A DNA stretch of 64,000 nt from JAEUKA01 sp044228505 (GCA_044228505.1 JBGAUT010000011.1:1-64000), one strand, 5' to 3'; positions 8,844-17,699 are shown, counted from the stretch's first letter. Notes: a model not told the origin generated them from the sequence alone. Made by a program: numbers and translations.

Positions 8844-9617
8844 ATGGCTCCATCGAATCAGCCAGGGCAGCTACGCGAATCCGAGCTTCGTGAACGACTG
8901 GCGCTCATCTGTCAGCGGCTCTACCAGAAGGACCTGATTGCGGCTGGCGATGGCAACGTGTCGCTGCGGCTCGATGAGGAGCGGGTGCTGGTGACCCCAT
9001 CGGGTTTCCACAAGGGCTTCATCCGGCCAGAAGACCTGATCATCACCGACCTGGCGGGCCGCAAGCTGCGCGGAAACCACCAGCCCTCGTCGGAATTTGC
9101 CATGCACGCGCTCATCTATGCCGAGCGAAGCGATGTGCGAGCGGTGGTCCATGCCCATCCTCCTCTCACGGTGGCGCTGGCGCTGGCGGGGGTATCGCTC
9201 ACCGACTGTGTGCTTAGCGAGACGTGCCTGCTGCTTGGACCCGTGCCAACTGCGCCCTACTCGACCCCGACCACCAGCGAAGTGCCCGATTCGCTTCGGC
9301 CCTATGTGCGGTCGGCCAACGCGATCATCATGCACCGCCATGGTGCGCTGACGATGGGACGAACGATTGACGAGGCGTGGCAACGTATGGAAGCGGTCGA
9401 GCACTCCGCCAAGATCATCCATGCTGCCCGGGCCCTCGGAGAGGTCAGACCGCTGCCGACCCCCGAAGCCACCAAGCTCGCGCAGCTCGCCAGCCAGCTT
9501 GGCATTCCTCGCCCGCCTGAGCCGCCACCGCAAACCTGGCACGGCCCGAACCTCGATTCTTCCATGAGTGAGTCGGATCTCGTCGAAGCGGTGCTGCGCA
9601 AGCTGCGCGGCGGCTAG
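8844..9617 (+). CDS. Class II aldolase (fuculose-phosphate-aldolase type) with possible encapsulation peptide
   Basis: The 257-residue product belongs to the zinc-dependent class II aldolase/adducin family. The metal residues are all present: Glu84, His103, His105 (HAHPP) and His166. Their spacing (19, 2 and 61) is the same as in E. coli FucA (E73, H92, H94, H155). The glycine/substrate loop AAGDGNVSLR is also present. Likely chemistry is reversible cleavage of a ketose phosphate into DHAP or a lactaldehyde-type product; the exact substrate is unknown. After the domain comes a Pro-rich linker (about 224-232) and a short amphipathic C-terminal helix (DLVEAVLRKL), like the peptides that target enzymes into bacterial microcompartments. 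No shell gene is in the window. It follows dnaA by 15 bases. Confidence 0.9.
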   Translation: MAPSNQPGQLRESELRERLALICQRLYQKDLIAAGDGNVSLRLDEERVLVTPSGFHKGFIRPEDLIITDLAGRKLRGNHQPSSEFAMHALIYAERSDVRAVVHAHPPLTVALALAGVSLTDCVLSETCLLLGPVPTAPYSTPTTSEVPDSLRPYVRSANAIIMHRHGALTMGRTIDEAWQRMEAVEHSAKIIHAARALGEVRPLPTPEATKLAQLASQLGIPRPPEPPPQTWHGPNLDSSMSESDLVEAVLRKLRGG

Positions 9618-9626
9618 CCGCTTCCG

Positions 9627-12134
9627 TTAGTGCCGAATCGGCTCGTCTTCCATTCGCATCAGCACGCTGTCTCCGTCATAAAACAGCGCCCACACCGATG
9701 GCGGAATCAGTCGCAGCAGCTCGCTGAGTGGTCGTGGCAGCTCCGCAGTTCCCTCGGTCACCAGTCCACCGGCGACATCGAGCATCTCCCCAAGCAGACT
9801 GCGCGGCTTTTCCGGCAAGAAAAATACCGCTGCATCGCGCTTCGCATGAAGTTCCGCCAGCTCACGCGCTCTGTGCACCGCATCGGCCAGTCCGCCGAGC
9901 CGATCGACGAGTCGCCGCGCCGCCGCTTGACCACCGCTCCACACCCGACCTTCGGCCAGCGGCTCCAGCTCTTTTCGCGAAACGTGACGCCCACTCGACA
10001 CGACCTCCAAAAATCGATCGTAGCCAGCCTGCAGCCGCTCCAGCAGCAGCGTCCGTTCTTCCTCGCTATAAGCGCGATACGGGCTCTCCATGTCCGAGTG
10101 GTTGCCGTGGACGTAACGGGCCCGTTCGACGCCAATCCTGCCCAGCAGCGCGCTCACGTCGACCTTGCCCCCAAAGATTCCGATCGAGCCGGTGATGGTC
10201 AGTGGATCCGCAAAGATCTCGCGACACGGAGCCGATAGGTAATAGCCACCCGAGGCCGCGATATCGCCAAACGAGCACACCACCGGCTTGCGCTGCCCGA
10301 GCTGCTTGACCTGACGGGACAGCACATCCGCAGCCAGCGCCGAACCACCGGGACTGTCGATACGCAGCACCACCGCCTCGATCTGTGGATTGTTCGAGGC
10401 TTCTTCGAGCGCCGCCGACAGCGTCTGCGCCCCCACGGTCTGAAAGTCAACATACGGTACGGTCAGCGAGGTTCCCTCGGTCAGGTCTCCCACCACCTCG
10501 ATCACAGCGACGCCATGGGGACGGCTGCTACGCGGACGCTCGGCCGATGGCAAAGACTCGACGCGCAGGTTGGACCCGAAGATCTCGCCAAGCCGCGCTT
10601 CGACCTGTTCTTGCGCAGCGATCGCATCGACGAGCCGCACCGTTTTGGCGGCCATCGGAATGTGCTGCCCGCGCTCGATCAGTTTTTCAACCTCCGCCAC
10701 CGACAAGCGGCGCGACTCGGCGATCTCGGCCAAGACCCGCTGGAAAATGTCGTCGACGAGAGCTTGCCGCTGCTGACGGGTGGGCTCGCTCGGTCCATCA
10801 CGGGTAAAGCTCTCCGGTGAGGCCTTGTAGTTCCCGATGCGAACCAGATCCGCCCGAATCCCCAGCCGGTCGAGCGCCTCGCGGTAGTGCGTCGTGGCTT
10901 GGGCAATGCCCGACAGCCGAACCAAGCCCGCCGGGTCGAGCAGGATCTCATCGGCGGCCGAGGCAATGTAGTATTCGCGAGTCCCCAGGTCCGCCGCGTA
11001 GGCAATCACCCGCTTGCCCGACTTTCGCAGCTCCAACAGCGCTTGTCGCAGCTCGAACGCCTTGCCCCACCCGCCGGAGACACCGTTTACGACCACCAGT
11101 ACGCCCTCGATGTGGCGGTCGGTCTTGAGCTCTCGCAAGGTGAGCAGCAGTCGCAGCAGCCCGCGTCCGCTCCATTCGCCGAGGTTGAGCCGCAGCACGG
11201 ACTTCGGACCGGCCCACAGCGACGCATAACGCTCCGAGGAAACACGCAGCGCGACACTGCCACCGTGATAACGAACGGGATCTTGGCGACCGAGGCCGAA
11301 GAACTGGAACACCTGGCCTCCGACCCGCGCAAAGTCGAGCGATAGACCCACGCCGATGCGCCAGTCCACGGTGACCCCGCCATCTGGCACGATGACGGAG
11401 CTGCCATCGATGCCCAGCCCAAGGCCTGCCGTGGGACGAACCCACAGCCGCAGGCGCGGACTGACCTCGGAATAGCCCTCGCCGACGCGCACGCCCAGGC
11501 CGATGTCCCAGCGTGAGTCCCCAAGCGGCTGTAGCAGCGTCTCGAACTCGTAACTCCGCGCAACTTCGGGCAAAGACGATGGGGCCGCCGGCTTCGGGGC
11601 GTTCAGATCGTGCAGCATCACTCCAAACGCCAGCCGCCGATTGGGACGCAAGTGGAGCCCAACGCCGACCGTATCAAGCCCTCCGTAGCTACGGGCCGAG
11701 CGGCTGGAAAACGAGTGTCCATACGACAGACCCACCGCTGCCCACCAAGTCGGAACGTACGCGACCGACAGCGTCAGCTTGCCGAGCATCGGCAGATCAT
11801 CGTGGGGACGCAGTAGCTCCAGTCCCGCACCGACCTTGATCGCCCGCAGATACGGCAGCGGGGTTGCAAAATACAGGCCCGAGCCTCGACCCGCCCACGG
11901 AATCTCCGGCAGCAGCTCGCTGTGACGAAACCCGAAGGTGTATCCGCCCAGATCACGCAGCGAGGCCGGATTGACCGTCACCGCCCAAGGTTCCGCGCCA
12001 TCGGAAACCCCGCTCCCCGCTGTCGTTACCGATTCGAGCGGCGAACGATTGAGTGGAACCTGTCCCTGTGCCGAGCCAAGCCAACAACAAACGATCGCTG
12101 CGGAGCTTAGCCATCGCATCCCAGTCGGTGTCAT
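9627..12134 (-). CDS. Signal peptide peptidase SppA fused to an outer-membrane-type beta-barrel region
   Basis: An 835-residue secreted protein. After a signal peptide (cleavage near AQG|Q) residues about 30-310 are rich in alternating beta strands with aromatic ends, like outer-membrane barrel proteins. Residues about 325-800 form a double SppA (67K-type) peptidase: Lys437 in IGNYK and Ser628 in DIAASGGYY are the expected Lys/Ser dyad, and RIDSPGGS is the tandem-domain signature. SppA enzymes digest left-over signal peptides and membrane segments. A barrel fusion would put the protease at the outer membrane or periplasm instead of the inner membrane. ATG 12134 has AAGGA five bases upstream. 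It follows the kinase gene by 11 bases on the same strand, so it is probably co-transcribed. Confidence 0.88.
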   Translation of the reverse strand: MTPTGMRWLSSAAIVCCWLGSAQGQVPLNRSPLESVTTAGSGVSDGAEPWAVTVNPASLRDLGGYTFGFRHSELLPEIPWAGRGSGLYFATPLPYLRAIKVGAGLELLRPHDDLPMLGKLTLSVAYVPTWWAAVGLSYGHSFSSRSARSYGGLDTVGVGLHLRPNRRLAFGVMLHDLNAPKPAAPSSLPEVARSYEFETLLQPLGDSRWDIGLGVRVGEGYSEVSPRLRLWVRPTAGLGLGIDGSSVIVPDGGVTVDWRIGVGLSLDFARVGGQVFQFFGLGRQDPVRYHGGSVALRVSSERYASLWAGPKSVLRLNLGEWSGRGLLRLLLTLRELKTDRHIEGVLVVVNGVSGGWGKAFELRQALLELRKSGKRVIAYAADLGTREYYIASAADEILLDPAGLVRLSGIAQATTHYREALDRLGIRADLVRIGNYKASPESFTRDGPSEPTRQQRQALVDDIFQRVLAEIAESRRLSVAEVEKLIERGQHIPMAAKTVRLVDAIAAQEQVEARLGEIFGSNLRVESLPSAERPRSSRPHGVAVIEVVGDLTEGTSLTVPYVDFQTVGAQTLSAALEEASNNPQIEAVVLRIDSPGGSALAADVLSRQVKQLGQRKPVVCSFGDIAASGGYYLSAPCREIFADPLTITGSIGIFGGKVDVSALLGRIGVERARYVHGNHSDMESPYRAYSEEERTLLLERLQAGYDRFLEVVSSGRHVSRKELEPLAEGRVWSGGQAAARRLVDRLGGLADAVHRARELAELHAKRDAAVFFLPEKPRSLLGEMLDVAGGLVTEGTAELPRPLSELLRLIPPSVWALFYDGDSVLMRMEDEPIRH

Positions 12135-12145
12135 CACTATCCTTC

Positions 12146-13396
12146 TTACTGCGAGCTGGGGGGCTTCTGCCGCAGCGTCACGAGCTGCTGGGTGTCATGT
12201 TCGTAATCGAGGGTCACCGTCTCGGGCAGGTAGCCGGGCAAGCGAACGATCACCGCCAGCTTGCCGAGGTCGCGCTTGGGAACATGACGGTACGGGGTGG
12301 TGCCAATGACATCGCCCGCGGTGTTGACGATCTCGGCACCTTGAGGCGTGCTATCGATGCGCCAGCTCACGGTGCCGCCCTGGCCACGCCCCAAGTAGTA
12401 CAGCGTCCCGCCCAAAAGAAGCACCGCCAGCAGCATCAGGCCTGCCCACAGCGGACTCTTGCGGGTGCTCGCCAGCGGCGGCATCGACATTCCGGCAGAG
12501 GGATCGGACTCGGTCAGCTCGATGGCCTGAAGCTGCGTCGAGACTTCGCGCATGGAGGGACGCTCGCTGCCGGACTTGGCGAGCATGCGCAGCACCAGCG
12601 CCTCTAAGTCGGGACGAACGTCGGCACGGAGCAGGGTCAGCGGCGGCGGTAGCTCGCTGATGTGCTTGTGCATGACGCTCACCATCTCTGGGGCGACAAA
12701 CGGCGCTTGGCCACACAGCGACTCGTACAGCAAGATACCGAGTCCGTAGACATCGGTCTTTTCGTCGACGACGGCGCGTCCACTTTCCAGACACTGCTCG
12801 GGGGCCATGTAGATCGCAGTACCAAGCAGCGACGCAAACGGGCTGGTCTTGATCTGGGTGTTCGACTGCGAGATCGACAGCGAGGCATCCTCGGCCACGA
12901 CGGCAATGCCAAAGTCGAGCACCTTGGCACGCTCCCCACCGGTCACCGCGTCATCGCGGACGAGCATGATGTTTTCGGGCTTGATGTCGCGATGGATGAT
13001 CTTCTTGCTATGGGCGGCAGCCAGGGCGTCCGCAATCTGCCGGGCAAAGCGGATGACCTGTAGCTCCGGCAGTCCGCCTCGGGCTTTGCGCAAACGCTGC
13101 CGAAGCGACTGACCATCCAGAAACTCCATCACCAGATACGGGGTGCCATCGGTCAGCACATCACTTTCGAAGACGTGGGTGATGCCGGGATGACGGGTCA
13201 GGTTCGCGGCCATCGGCTCTTGCCGGAAGCGGGCGACGATCTGGGGATCTTTGGCGTACTCGGGGTGGAGCACTTTGATGGCGACGCGATTTTTGACGCG
13301 CTCGTGTTCGGCCTCGTAGACGGTCCCCATGCCGCCGCGCCCGATCTCACGGACCAGGCGGTAGTTCCCGATTTTTGTCAGTTTGCGGCGCGCCAT
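12146..13396 (-). CDS. Membrane-anchored Hanks-type Ser/Thr kinase with PEGA-like tail
   Basis: A 416-residue kinase: glycine loop GRGGMG (19-24), Lys41, HRDIKPEN, DFG and APE are all present, so it should be active. A single membrane helix lies at about 316-337, followed by a short PEGA-like domain (SWRIDSTPQGAEIV, GTTPYRHVP). It is shorter than the kinase at 3368-5143 and lacks its Lys/Pro-rich tail. The gene precedes the barrel-SppA protease by 11 bases, suggesting that the kinase and protease are made together. No clear SD is seen before ATG 13396. Confidence 0.93.
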   Translation of the reverse strand: MARRKLTKIGNYRLVREIGRGGMGTVYEAEHERVKNRVAIKVLHPEYAKDPQIVARFRQEPMAANLTRHPGITHVFESDVLTDGTPYLVMEFLDGQSLRQRLRKARGGLPELQVIRFARQIADALAAAHSKKIIHRDIKPENIMLVRDDAVTGGERAKVLDFGIAVVAEDASLSISQSNTQIKTSPFASLLGTAIYMAPEQCLESGRAVVDEKTDVYGLGILLYESLCGQAPFVAPEMVSVMHKHISELPPPLTLLRADVRPDLEALVLRMLAKSGSERPSMREVSTQLQAIELTESDPSAGMSMPPLASTRKSPLWAGLMLLAVLLLGGTLYYLGRGQGGTVSWRIDSTPQGAEIVNTAGDVIGTTPYRHVPKRDLGKLAVIVRLPGYLPETVTLDYEHDTQQLVTLRQKPPSSQ

Positions 13397-13525
13397 GACA
13401 AGCCGAGCGAAGCTCTTGTGGCCATACTAGCCGACTTCGGGGCGTTGTTCGTTGCCGAGAGTGAGCTTGGGACAGATGCCCTCGGCGTGAGGGCTGCCGT
13501 GTCCTGCGACCGAGGCCACGTCGCG

Positions 13526-14497
13526 CTAGACGGTGCCTTCGCCGCCTTTGAGGTCGATTCGCTCGCAGGCCAGGTCGAGCTTGACCTTTTGGAGCTGGAG
13601 CTGCTTCGAGTCGTGCTTGACGGGGCCAAGGCCCAGAATCGTCACCCCGAACAGATCGAGGGTGAGCAGCGGCTTGCTCTGAAGCTGCCCCGATCCCACC
13701 GCGTCGCGGGGCAGAAACCAAATGTGCCCGGTGTGCTGCTGCGAAAGGACGTGCTTGCCCTCGCGAACCAGTGCATCCCACCACTTCATCCACGGACCAG
13801 CGTCGCGCTGCAGGATGGTGACGGCCAGGTTTGGAAACTCGACGCGGCCTGGTTCCTTGTTGTTTTCCAGGAACTTACCGATCGGGTTTTCGATGATCTC
13901 TTGCTTGATCGTAAAGCCATCGATCTTGCAAGTCTCCGCTGGGTCTTTGCTGATGCCGTCGACCTTGAAGGTGAACATCGACGGCAGCCACATCCGCTGA
14001 CGTTCCCACTCGTCTTTGTACTGCTGCTCGCCGGGATACTGGTTCGACCCCGACTGCTCTTCCTTCAGGCTCTCGACGGCAAACTTCACCGTCAGATAGG
14101 CTGGCTCTTTCGCTGCGCCGTCGAGCGTCGGAAAGGTCACTTCCCGAATCAGCGCGTTGGAAAACCGCCGTCGCCAGCGCTCGCGGTTGTCGAAGTCGAG
14201 CGCGACCAGCGATCCGTCGACGCGCTGCGCATCGTAGCTGAAGCTCTTGGCGAGCCAGCGCCAGAAGCGCGGTGCCATCGTCATACCGACCTGGATGGTC
14301 ACGTCCTCGAACTTGGGACGCCCCGGGTACTTGATGACGGCCCCATTGCCGCCGACCTTCTCTTCGAGCGGCTCGGACTTGAAGGTGCCGCCCTCGATCG
14401 TCTGAAGAGTTCCCATGTACTGGCTCGACCCAGAGTCATCGAGTTCGAGCACAAAACGGCTAGAGATATAGGGCCGGGTCCTGGTTTGCGCCGCCAT
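13526..14497 (-). CDS. Orphan gp19-like tail-tube protein, duplicated domain
   Basis: A 323-residue protein related to the T4 gp19 family, which makes the inner tube of contractile tails and of extracellular contractile injection systems. The N-terminal half (PYISSRFVLELDDSG, YPGRPKFEDVTIQVG, FWRW) has the hallmark order of the family. The second half repeats the pattern (FTFKVDGISK, GRVEFPNLAVTILQRDAGPWMKWWDALV, KVKLDLACERIDL), so the protein seems to hold two tube domains in one chain. No sheath, baseplate, spike or terminase gene is nearby; the neighbours are a kinase and a secreted protein. It may be a leftover of an injection system or a protein with a new role. Confidence 0.75.
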   Translation of the reverse strand: MAAQTRTRPYISSRFVLELDDSGSSQYMGTLQTIEGGTFKSEPLEEKVGGNGAVIKYPGRPKFEDVTIQVGMTMAPRFWRWLAKSFSYDAQRVDGSLVALDFDNRERWRRRFSNALIREVTFPTLDGAAKEPAYLTVKFAVESLKEEQSGSNQYPGEQQYKDEWERQRMWLPSMFTFKVDGISKDPAETCKIDGFTIKQEIIENPIGKFLENNKEPGRVEFPNLAVTILQRDAGPWMKWWDALVREGKHVLSQQHTGHIWFLPRDAVGSGQLQSKPLLTLDLFGVTILGLGPVKHDSKQLQLQKVKLDLACERIDLKGGEGTV

Positions 14498-14747
14498 CTT
14501 CTATTTGCCTCGTTTGCAGCGTATCACGCCTGCGCCGTCTCCCGAAGGGGTGCGCCACACCGCAGCGCAGCTCCCCGAAGAACTCGGTTGCAGGCAAAGT
14601 TAGCCACTGTCTTGCCCAAAGTTATCGACCCTCGGGCATATGCAGTTGCGCGTCCGGCGAGTCAGCCCCCGAAGAGCCGGACAAACCGCTACTGTTGAGT
14701 CCGTGAAATGAGCTTGATTAGGCACCACATATGGTAGGCTGCGCGAC

Positions 14748-15950
14748 ATGTCGGCCAAGCACCTGTCCGTGCTCTTGTTCGTCGCCGCTTCAGCCTTGCC
14801 GGGTCGGGCCTCGGCGCTTATGTGCAGTACACTCCCCGAGCCTACCTATTTGACAGCGACTCCCTCGGCAGAGCCGCTGGTCCAGAAGGTAGCAAGCCTC
14901 CTTCAGCGCACTGACACCCAGCGCACGACCGTCATCTACCAGATACGGCCAAGCTGCAAAGGCCTGGAGGTGATGGTAAAGGACAACCTGCCCGCAAGCT
15001 GTGCGACCGAGGCCTGCATGCGGGGCAAAGCGCTGTTCTACACGCTCGATCCCCGCGATACCGATCCCAAAGAGTGCGATCTCGACGCGGCGGGCAACAA
15101 GACCGACTTGGTGCTGTCCGATGTCTTTCCGCAGACCTGCCCGGCGTACTCGTCGAGCGCTCCTGCAGGAATTCTCGACACACCGGGGCCGGTTTCGGCG
15201 TACTCGCTGACCATGATGCGATCGGCGACGGAACCCGCCATCCAAGCCGAGGAAGCCCACTTTGTATACGGAGCGGGCAAGGCGGCCAACATCAGGCCGT
15301 GGCTGTCCGATGCCGCGATTGTTCACTTGGGCACCCAAGATGCCGGGTCGCTTTTGCTCGGTACCCGGGTCCGACTGGCGCCGGCGCGCTTCAAGGGAAC
15401 GGTCGTCGTCACGGTCGATGATCTCATCAATACGCTGTACACCGACAGCGAGCACGGCATCGGAATCCTACCGACTGCGGTTGCCGATCGCCGCCGCTCC
15501 GAGCTTCGTCCGCTCGGGTTCCAGTCGATCGGTCAAAAGGGCGCGTTCTTCCCCGATCGCCGCTCGACCACCTACGACAAGCAGAGCGTTCGGGACGGAC
15601 ACTATCCGCTGTGGGGATTTTTGCACACCGTCCTGCGGCAAGACCCCGGCAACCCGAGCCAGCCGCTGTCGAAAAAAGGGGCTCGCCTCGCGGACATCTT
15701 CCTAGGCAAAACCACGGTCGGCGGCCAGGACGCGCTGCTACTCCAGGTTCAAAACGGCTTTGTCCCGATGTGTGCGATGAAGGTGACTCGCACGACCGAC
15801 TCGCAGCCGCTCACCCTGTTTGCGCCCGGCGAACCCTGTCACTGCTTCTTCGAGCACAACGTCAGCCAAGGCAACCTAACGTGTCAGCAGTGCCCCACCG
15901 GAACGTGTGGAACGGGGATCTGTCGACGCAAGTATTGTGAGGCTCAGTGA
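14748..15950 (+). CDS. Secreted protein, possibly with a PstS-like substrate-binding fold
   Basis: A 400-residue protein with a signal peptide (about 1-23) followed by Cys-containing extracellular sequence. The middle and C-terminal parts (EHGIGILPTAVADRRR, then DGHYPLWGFLHTV) resemble the second lobe of phosphate-binding-type periplasmic proteins, but I cannot confirm this. The last about 45 residues are Cys-rich (CHCFF, CQQCPTGTCGTGICRRKYC), typical of myxobacterial surface proteins. Start ATG 14748. The downstream small gene overlaps its stop (TGATG), so the two are co-translated. Confidence 0.7.
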   Translation: MSAKHLSVLLFVAASALPGRASALMCSTLPEPTYLTATPSAEPLVQKVASLLQRTDTQRTTVIYQIRPSCKGLEVMVKDNLPASCATEACMRGKALFYTLDPRDTDPKECDLDAAGNKTDLVLSDVFPQTCPAYSSSAPAGILDTPGPVSAYSLTMMRSATEPAIQAEEAHFVYGAGKAANIRPWLSDAAIVHLGTQDAGSLLLGTRVRLAPARFKGTVVVTVDDLINTLYTDSEHGIGILPTAVADRRRSELRPLGFQSIGQKGAFFPDRRSTTYDKQSVRDGHYPLWGFLHTVLRQDPGNPSQPLSKKGARLADIFLGKTTVGGQDALLLQVQNGFVPMCAMKVTRTTDSQPLTLFAPGEPCHCFFEHNVSQGNLTCQQCPTGTCGTGICRRKYCEAQ

Positions 15951-16261
15951 TGCCCAAGCAGACCGAAACGCTGTTCTCGCTCCGACTCGGAGGTGGGCTT
16001 CTCATCGCGGCGCTCGGGCTGTTTTCGAGTCAGCTCCGCTGCGCCGGTGCCGACAACTACTTCACCGATGACGCCGATCCGTCCGTGGTTGGCGATGGCG
16101 GAGTCAAAGGTGACATGGCCGAGGGCCCGTGCTTTATGGGCATCCCGCAGACCGAGGCGCAGATCCTAAACCGCTGTAGCGATGCCGAGCGGGTCGAGCG
16201 CGGCACCCACATTCCGCCGACCACCTGGGACGGCAGCTACCCGCTCCCCTACGAAAAGTAA
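15950..16261 (+). CDS. Small secreted protein of unknown function
   Basis: A 103-residue protein with a hydrophobic N-terminal signal (about 10-30) ending near a Cys (QLRCAG), then an acidic mature part. The sequence before the Cys does not fit a good lipobox, so lipidation is uncertain. The ATG at 15950 overlaps the TGA of the preceding gene; GTGAGG at 15937-15942 gives suitable spacing, better than the GTG one codon earlier. It is probably a partner of the preceding secreted protein. No family recognised. Confidence 0.6.
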   Translation: MPKQTETLFSLRLGGGLLIAALGLFSSQLRCAGADNYFTDDADPSVVGDGGVKGDMAEGPCFMGIPQTEAQILNRCSDAERVERGTHIPPTTWDGSYPLPYEK

Positions 16262-16287
16262 CCCCCCGCCCCGCGATCTTCCCGCAG

Positions 16288-17202
16288 CTACCGCTGTCCA
16301 AAGGGCAGTGCCGGAATGCTGCGCAGGTAATTCCACAGCGCCTGCTTTTCGATGTCATCGAGCTTGGCGAGCGCATCGACCGGCATAAACGGATTGAGCG
16401 GCTGACCGTTCTTGCGCACGCCGGTCTTTAGCAGCTTCTCGAAGTCCGAATAGGTCCAGTCCTTCATTCCACTGTCATGAGCCGTGATGTTGAGCGGAAT
16501 CGGCAGCGAGGGCGGCGCACCCGGAATCGGACCGCCACTCAGTCGCTCGCCATGACAGCCGGTACACAGTCGGGCCAGAAGCGCCCCATACTCTACGGTC
16601 GGTGCCGGTGCGGGAACGGCTTCGGCTTTGGCCGTGTGAAGCCGCCGGGCCACGTCCCACACGAGCTGATTGCGGCGATCGAGGATCTTGGCGAGCGGCT
16701 TGACCACCATCGCGCCACTCGGCCTGGATACCGCACCGACCGTGCGCAGATACGAAACCATCGCCACCACATCGCTATCCGGCAGCCAGCCAAAGTCCTG
16801 CACCGGCATCATCCGCACCCCGCGACCGTCGCGCTTGACCCCTCGTTTGAGCAGCCGGACCAGCTCTCCATCGCTGTACGCCGCACCGACTCCTGCCGAG
16901 GTGATGTTCGGGCCCCAGATCGTCCCGAGCGGACCCAGCTCAATCGGCTTGCCTCCCCCCAAATCAGTCCCATGACAGTCGCGGGTGGCGCAGGCCCCAA
17001 TCGACTCGACCAGATGCTTGCCGCGAGCCATCACCACCGGGTCCGTCGACCGAGTCACAGCGGGGATCGGCACCTGATAGACGTGCTCTAGGCTGGCATC
17101 AAAGTCCGCGACCAGCCGAAAGCCATACACGCCGGTCCCGAGCAAGCCCAAGCCGATTGCCGCAGCCACACCGACCAGAATCTTCTTGCCGAGCGTCCCC
17201 AT
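16288..17202 (-). CDS. Membrane-anchored diheme cytochrome c with a CX4CH site
   Basis: A 304-residue protein with an N-terminal membrane helix (about 8-30) and two cytochrome c domains outside the cytoplasm. The first heme site is unusual: Cys71-x4-Cys76-His77 instead of CxxCH. The second is a normal CTGCH. Each domain carries a later Met-containing motif (MMPVQDFG; FMPVDAL) that could supply the sixth ligand. Likely role is electron transfer, as in the cytochrome subunits of dehydrogenases. I start at ATG 17202 with GGGGGG upstream; a longer frame to 17301 exists but lacks signal features. Its 5' side faces the repeat region. Confidence 0.85.
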   Translation of the reverse strand: MGTLGKKILVGVAAAIGLGLLGTGVYGFRLVADFDASLEHVYQVPIPAVTRSTDPVVMARGKHLVESIGACATRDCHGTDLGGGKPIELGPLGTIWGPNITSAGVGAAYSDGELVRLLKRGVKRDGRGVRMMPVQDFGWLPDSDVVAMVSYLRTVGAVSRPSGAMVVKPLAKILDRRNQLVWDVARRLHTAKAEAVPAPAPTVEYGALLARLCTGCHGERLSGGPIPGAPPSLPIPLNITAHDSGMKDWTYSDFEKLLKTGVRKNGQPLNPFMPVDALAKLDDIEKQALWNYLRSIPALPFGQR

Positions 17203-17311
17203 CTCCGAGTCCCCCCATCGCGCCAAACACGCAAAGTCCCCGAGAGACCCCATTGTAAGGGATTTCGCCTCTGGCCTTCCGATCCTCCAAATCCCGTGCA
17301 ATGTTCCGCCG

Positions 17312-17446
17312 ATGCGTCGACCGCGCTCGCCCCTCCTGGTAGTGCTGGGATTGCTGTGTGGCCTGTGCGGGAGGGGCTCCTACGAGGTGGCGTTTTTTGT
17401 AAAACCCTGCGGGAGCGGCGCGCTCGGGTTGTTTGCATTTTTCTAA
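17312..17446 (+). pseudogene. Possible start of a secreted protein gene running into the repeat array
   Basis: From ATG 17312 the frame gives 44 residues beginning with a signal-peptide-like stretch (MRRPRSPLLVVLGLLCGLC), after which the frame enters the 42-bp repeats and ends. This could be the 5' stump of a lipoprotein gene cut by repeat expansion, or chance. No clear SD is seen. Confidence 0.25.
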
Positions 17447-17699
17447 CGGGTGCGTAAACGCCCCGGCAGCGTTGGAACTTTTCTAAAGTTGCCGGAGCGC
17501 CGCTACGACCCCGTTGGAACTTTGCAAAAGCTGCCGGAGCGCCGCTACGACTCCGTTGGAACTTTTCTAAAGCGCTCAGGGAGTCCCCGGCCGCGCTGGA
17601 ACTTTTCAAACGGGTCGGTCGCGCCGCTACGGCATCGTTTGCACTTTGCAAACGGGTCGGTCGCGCCGCTACGGCATCGTTTGCACACCACAGATCCGG
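17367..17699. repeat. Eight imperfect tandem copies of a 42-bp repeat
   Basis: Copies begin at about 17367, 17409, 17451, 17493, 17535, 17577 (39 bp), 17616 and 17658. The best-conserved parts are GCGCCGCTACG and a T/A-rich core (GTTGGAACTTTTC or GTTTGCACTTTGCAAACG). The last two copies are nearly identical. A perfect 8-bp stem with a 3-base loop (CGTTTGCA-CTT-TGCAAACG) lies at 17636-17654. The array sits between divergent promoters, so it could be a protein-binding array, a minisatellite or both. Confidence 0.85.

Noticed and set aside
13175..14698. 507-codon plus-strand open frame
   Set aside because: It runs antisense to the second kinase and the tail-tube gene, which have clear homology; it has no domain of its own.
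17367..17699. CRISPR array
   Set aside because: Units are contiguous tandem repeats without variable spacers, and no cas gene is present.
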